This document shows positions 7,388 to 11,066 of a stretch of 11,066 bases of DNA, in pieces. Origin of the DNA: CAZJPD01 sp964547795 (GTDB lineage: Bacteria; Pseudomonadota; Alphaproteobacteria; Rickettsiales; Midichloriaceae); NCBI GenBank assembly GCA_964547795.1, contig CAZJPD010000029.1, forward strand, positions 1 to 11,066. Reading direction: 5' to 3'. Each line of letters starts with the position of its first letter. The stretch's first letter is position 1. The translations under genes were made by a program, and so were the position numbers. The notes beneath the pieces were generated by a model that had not been told where the DNA came from, ran no database searches, and saw only the letters and a program-made list of their open reading frames with translations.

Positions 7388-9688
7388 TTATCCTACACAG
7401 ATTGAGCATTCTTCCTTATTGGTAATATAACCATCTTGCTGAATACTTCTGGTGTAATAGATGGTTTTTATATCTTTTTTCCAAGCAGTAATTATAGATT
7501 CATATATTACCTTTGCAGTAACTTCCATATTTAGATTATATATCAGTTCCATAGATATTCCTGTATCAATCCATTTATTAATAACAGAAATAATATTTAT
7601 TACAAGTTTCTGATCAAGGGTTTTATTTTCCTGATAATACCAGAGCTTTTCCTTAATAAACGGTGGGCAATTAGATACACTACCCTTAGTATGTATGTCA
7701 ACAAAGAATTTGCTGTATACTGGTAATATGGATGCAGTACACCCTTGCAACAAGGAAGAACTTGTATTTGGAGCAACTGCAGATAATTGACTATTACGAA
7801 TACCATATTTCTTTAAATCACTAAAGACCCTCTTCCACCCTTCCGGATATTGTGTATTTTCTTGAAACCACCTGTAGTCATGTCCAAGAATGACATCTCT
7901 ATCCCAATCAGAACCTTTATAAGCCTCAAACACTCCTTTTGTTTTTGCTAATTCTATACTTGCTCTAATGTTATATAAAGCAAATTTCTCAAAAAGCTTG
8001 TCTACGTAGCTTGCAGACTCCGTATATAAAATATTATTTTTTGCAAGGTGATCAGCTAATCCCATTACACCTACTCCTATTGTACGATAACGCCTGTTAT
8101 GAGCATAGCCTTCAGGGATAGGAACATCAGTAAAGTCAATCGCACTATCTAAAAGCTTAACAGCAATATTACAGGCATTTTCTAAATCTTTTTCGACATC
8201 AATATTAGCGAAATTAATGGATGCTAAATTACATACATGAACAAGCCCCCCCTCTGCTTTCTGTTTAGTTTTAGTACCATCAAGGTATTTATCGTGTACA
8301 ATAGCAAGACGAATATTACTATGCGATTCGGTACAAAGGTTTGTGCATAAAATAACGCCATCATGTTTATTGGGGTTATATTTGTTTAATGTATCTTTAA
8401 ATGCGATATACGGCATACCTGTCTCAACTTGAGATTGCATTATTTTTTTCAGCAATTCTTTTGCTGGAATAAATTTATAAAGCTCAAGTTTTTTATTTTT
8501 GGCATCATTGATCACTGATTTATAAAATTCTGTAAACTTCCCCCCCCATAAATCCCCTATCTCAACATCATATTTTTTTCTCATTTCCTCTGGATCAACT
8601 AAAAGCCAATCATCATTACTTAAAACCCTTTCCATAAATAGGTCTGGGATTACAACCTGAGGAAACACATCATAAGCTTTCATGCGTTGATCCCCATTTT
8701 CTGTTTGTAATTCGAGAAAATCCTCAATATCCATATGCCAAACATCTAAAGAGATTGTTGCAGCTCCCTTTCGCTTTCCTTGTTGGTTTACAGCAACTAC
8801 AGTGTCGTTGATAATACGAATCCAGGGTACAACACCACCTGAAGTATTTTTAACGTTACGAATACGTGCTCCTTTACAACGAAGACGAGAAACATTACAA
8901 CCAACCCCACCACCAAATTGTGAGATTGCAGCAATTTGGTCAATAGTGTAAAAGATAGACTTTCTACTATCGTCCATTGCTGTTATAAAGCAGGAGCTTA
9001 AGTTGCCCAAAGGTTTTCTAAGGTTCATTAAAATAGGGGTTGCTAATGATATTTTACAACCAGCGATTTTTTCATAAACATTTCTAATAAAACCTAAACG
9101 AGTTGATTTGTTTACATCTTGTGCCACAACCATAGCAATTGCTATATACATTTCTTGAGGTAGTTCCCATAGCTGATTATTATATTCAACAAGATATCGT
9201 TTAGCTAATAAATTGATTCCCGCATAATCATACAATAAATCGTATTCTGGCTTGATAAAAAGAGCGATTTGCTCAATTTCTTCAAGTGAATATCTTTCCA
9301 TTAAACAACTTACATAAATCCCTTTTTCAACATTGTTTTTAATATAGGAAACAAAGGAATTATCAATATTATACAGGGGGTATCCCCTTTTATGATGCCC
9401 ACGTAAAATGGCAATGTCTTTATATATATCAAATAACTTCAATCTACCTGCAATATATTTCCAATCAGGTTCTTCAACTGAAGTTAGGGATAAAGCACTT
9501 AAAACAACAGCTTGTTGAATTTCTTTTGTAGTAATACCGTTACGCAATGACATTTCAACGTTTGATTCAACCTTTATTGAGTTTAAATTGAAATCAGCAG
9601 ATGCCCACTCAATGACTTTTCTGATTTTTTTTACATCATAATTTGTTGATTCGCCGTTGCGTTTTATAACTCTATATCTATGTGGCAT
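7388..9688 (-). CDS. nrdA: Ribonucleotide reductase class Ia large subunit (NrdA)
   Basis: NrdA reduces ribonucleoside diphosphates to deoxy forms with a radical supplied by NrdB. The 766 residues are uninterrupted and of normal class Ia length. An N-terminal ATP-cone (about residues 4-95, starting RYRVIKRNGE) implies allosteric on/off control by ATP and dATP. Active-site residues can be matched to the E. coli enzyme: Cys233 in LSSCF, Asn450-Leu-Cys452-Thr-Glu454, and Cys486 in HVCNLASIN. The phosphate-binding loop is APNTSSSLLQG (639-649). The radical-transfer tyrosine pair is Tyr744-Tyr745, and the C-terminal redox pair is Cys761-Cys764 in ECSICVG. The start at 9688 gives MPHRYRVIKR. No clear ribosome binding site precedes it, and the leader is AT-only just upstream. 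Two C tracts (8246-8252, 8540-8547) encode Gly-Gly in frame. It is the first gene of the nrdAB operon. Confidence 0.97.
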   Translation of the reverse strand: MPHRYRVIKRNGESTNYDVKKIRKVIEWASADFNLNSIKVESNVEMSLRNGITTKEIQQAVVLSALSLTSVEEPDWKYIAGRLKLFDIYKDIAILRGHHKRGYPLYNIDNSFVSYIKNNVEKGIYVSCLMERYSLEEIEQIALFIKPEYDLLYDYAGINLLAKRYLVEYNNQLWELPQEMYIAIAMVVAQDVNKSTRLGFIRNVYEKIAGCKISLATPILMNLRKPLGNLSSCFITAMDDSRKSIFYTIDQIAAISQFGGGVGCNVSRLRCKGARIRNVKNTSGGVVPWIRIINDTVVAVNQQGKRKGAATISLDVWHMDIEDFLELQTENGDQRMKAYDVFPQVVIPDLFMERVLSNDDWLLVDPEEMRKKYDVEIGDLWGGKFTEFYKSVINDAKNKKLELYKFIPAKELLKKIMQSQVETGMPYIAFKDTLNKYNPNKHDGVILCTNLCTESHSNIRLAIVHDKYLDGTKTKQKAEGGLVHVCNLASINFANIDVEKDLENACNIAVKLLDSAIDFTDVPIPEGYAHNRRYRTIGVGVMGLADHLAKNNILYTESASYVDKLFEKFALYNIRASIELAKTKGVFEAYKGSDWDRDVILGHDYRWFQENTQYPEGWKRVFSDLKKYGIRNSQLSAVAPNTSSSLLQGCTASILPVYSKFFVDIHTKGSVSNCPPFIKEKLWYYQENKTLDQKLVINIISVINKWIDTGISMELIYNLNMEVTAKVIYESIITAWKKDIKTIYYTRSIQQDGYITNKEECSICVG

Positions 9689-9705
9689 ATGGTAATTATT
9701 ATTAA

Positions 9706-9715
9706 TTATATATAG
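9706..9715. promoter_or_regulatory. Possible NrdR-type half site in nrdA leader
   Basis: TTATATATAG on the plus strand matches nine of ten positions of the core CwAtATaTwG of the NrdR box (consensus from memory). NrdR represses ribonucleotide reductase operons and usually binds two boxes about three or four helical turns apart. The only second candidate, CAAAATAGAT at 9745-9754, matches poorly. Alternating TA runs are common in AT-rich leaders, so chance is likely. Confidence 0.2.
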
Positions 9716-9735
9716 TGAAAATAGAAACTTGTAGT

Positions 9736-9765
9736 ATTATAACACAAAATAGATGGGGATGTAAA
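9736..9765 (-). promoter_or_regulatory. Sigma-70-type promoter of nrdAB
   Basis: On the minus strand, -35 TTTACA (9760-9765) and -10 TATAAT (9736-9741) are 18 bases apart, matching 5 of 6 and 6 of 6 of the consensus. Transcription would start near 9729, leaving a leader of about 40 bases before the nrdA ATG. The -35 begins only three bases after the dnaB stop codon, so nrdAB can be expressed independently of dnaB. Confidence 0.65.
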
Positions 9766-9768
9766 AAG

Positions 9769-11066
9769 TTAAATTATATTATTAAAAGCAGTTGTTTCAC
9801 TGTCATATCTTAAGCTAAAATCCCCAATAGGTCCATTTCTTTGTTTTGCTATTATTATTTCTGCTATATTTTTTGCAACCCTTTTTTCCTCTTCCAATTG
9901 TTGTTTCTCTTCTTCTGAGGAAGACTTCTTCCTACCTAAGTAATACTCTTCTCTATATATAAATATTACCACATCTGCATCTTGCTCTATGTTTCCACTT
10001 TCCCTCAAATCGGATAGCAATGGTCTTTTGTTTTCTCTTGTCTCAGTAGCCCTTGATATTTGAGAGACCGCTATAACTGGTATATCTAGTTCCTTTGCTA
10101 TGGTTTTTAATCCTTGAGATATCTCTGCTACCTCTTGTACTCTGTTCTCTTTTTTCTTACCCATACTATTTATCAGTTGTAGATAATCTACTACCAACAA
10201 ACTTAAGTTGTTCTGCCTTTTCATTCTTCTTGCTCTAGTTCTTATCGCCGATATTGTTAGAGCAGGAGTATCATCTATTATCATTGGTATATCAGCTAAC
10301 CCTATTAGTTGTTGTGATAGTTTTTTAAGTTCATCTTTACTAATTCTCCCCACCCTTACTTTAGAGCTGTTTATTTTTGTTTCTATAGCTAGAATTCTCG
10401 TTGCAATCTGTTCTGCTGACATTTCTAATGAAAAAAAGCAGACAGATCTCTTTTTCCCCACCCCATCATCATACTCTTTTATAAACCCCTTTGCAGCTCT
10501 AAGTGCTATGTTAACTGCAAGTGCTGTTTTCCCCATAGATGGTCTTCCAGCTATTACGAGTAGATCTGAGTTTTGTAAACCACCAGTTTTTTCATTCAAA
10601 TCCACGTATCCAGTGGACACCCCACTTACATCACTTTTATTTTTTAGTGATCTTTCTATTCTTTCTAATGCAAGTTTAGCAGAATCTTCCAAACTATAGG
10701 TCTTACTGTCATAATCACCACTACTTGCTAGATTATATAATTCATGTTCCATCGATTCTATCAAGTCTCCCCCCCCTTTATCTATATATTCTTCTTTTGC
10801 TTTTACAATATATTCTTCTCCTAAATTAATTATTTCCCTTCTTAAGTATGTATCGTAAACACCTCTCACTAATGTTTTTATATCTGTATTTAATTGTGCA
10901 TCTGCCATTAATTTCAGTAAATACTCATAACTGTCTACCTGTACTTCTTTAAAAACCTCTTCTCTTGCAAAATAATTCTTTACAATTATGGGGGTTGGTA
11001 CTAGCCCCCTATCTATTATTTTACCTATCCCTTGGTATATTTTTCCATGTAGAGGGATATAAAAGT
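9769..11066 (-). CDS. dnaB: Replicative DNA helicase DnaB, 5' end beyond window
   Basis: DnaB is the hexameric ATP-driven helicase that unwinds DNA at the replication fork. The frame is open from the window edge to TAA at 9769, giving about 431 visible residues; a full protein is usually 470-500, so roughly 50 residues are missing. The Met at 10908 is internal. Upstream of it the frame continues with the DnaB N-terminal domain (FYIPLHGKIYQGIGKIIDRG, then SYEYLLKL). The C-terminal ATPase domain has STGYVDLNEKTGGL, Walker A GRPSMGKT (10525-10548), Walker B LLVVDYLQLI, and the arginine-rich DLRESGNIEQDADVV block. The C terminus FSLRYDSETTAFNNII is a normal DnaB end. No intein is seen. An in-frame run of eight C on the plus strand (10769-10776) encodes Gly-Gly-Gly in the linker region. 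Confidence 0.97.
   Translation of the reverse strand, partial: FYIPLHGKIYQGIGKIIDRGLVPTPIIVKNYFAREEVFKEVQVDSYEYLLKLMADAQLNTDIKTLVRGVYDTYLRREIINLGEEYIVKAKEEYIDKGGGDLIESMEHELYNLASSGDYDSKTYSLEDSAKLALERIERSLKNKSDVSGVSTGYVDLNEKTGGLQNSDLLVIAGRPSMGKTALAVNIALRAAKGFIKEYDDGVGKKRSVCFFSLEMSAEQIATRILAIETKINSSKVRVGRISKDELKKLSQQLIGLADIPMIIDDTPALTISAIRTRARRMKRQNNLSLLVVDYLQLINSMGKKKENRVQEVAEISQGLKTIAKELDIPVIAVSQISRATETRENKRPLLSDLRESGNIEQDADVVIFIYREEYYLGRKKSSSEEEKQQLEEEKRVAKNIAEIIIAKQRNGPIGDFSLRYDSETTAFNNII

Noticed and set aside
7377..7409. Upstream ATG at 7409 as the nrdB start
   Set aside because: It would overlap the end of nrdA and add eleven unrelated residues, while ATG 7376 has a strong AGGAGG at proper distance.
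10208..10699. 163-codon plus-strand open frame opposite dnaB
   Set aside because: It is the antisense shadow of a clearly conserved dnaB; its hydrophobic translation is a by-product of the opposite strand.
10906..10908. ATG as the dnaB start
   Set aside because: The frame continues upstream with recognisable DnaB N-terminal domain sequence to the window end.
1..11066. CRISPR array, insertion sequence, tRNA or rRNA
   Set aside because: No regularly spaced direct repeats, transposase motifs, terminal inverted repeats or tRNA-like cores were seen in the window.

Overview
The window is an AT-rich bacterial segment with standard-code housekeeping genes. The IspE, RuvA and DnaB sequences look alphaproteobacterial. 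Small intergenic regions, strong AT bias and two decayed accessory loci side by side suggest a reduced genome of an intracellular or host-associated lineage such as Rickettsiales. That placement is an inference from sequence style, not from a search.

Layout, plus strand: ispE (1-813, missing only its first few codons) is followed by a wrecked BcgI-like restriction-modification locus. This consists of a fused nuclease-methyltransferase pseudogene (about 944-2819) and a two-domain specificity pseudogene (about 2803-3927). After about 200 bases with no recognisable gene comes manC (4131-5526), a GDP-mannose synthesis gene broken by two frameshifts and one stop. A hairpin terminator follows, then an intact ruvA (5735-6343).

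Layout, minus strand, convergent with ruvA: nrdB (6510-7376), nrdA (7388-9688) and dnaB (9769 to beyond the window end). nrdA-nrdB form an operon encoding class Ia ribonucleotide reductase, with a good promoter just downstream of the dnaB stop. nrdB is interrupted by a run of ten N (7190-7199) that stands for a much longer missing piece of roughly 60 residues.

The intact genes are core functions: isoprenoid precursor synthesis, Holliday junction processing, dNTP supply and the replicative helicase. The decayed genes are accessory: DNA restriction and surface sugar synthesis. They occupy one block, 814-5526, between ispE and ruvA.

The most striking sequence-level signal is the number of G homopolymers of 7 to 10 bases (C on the opposite strand) inside genes of an otherwise AT-rich sequence. 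In ispE, nrdA, nrdB and dnaB they sit in frame as GGG glycine codons. In the restriction-modification gene two of them coincide exactly with frameshifts. No convincing wholly new system was found. The restriction-modification locus and the G-tract pattern are the parts most worth a second look.
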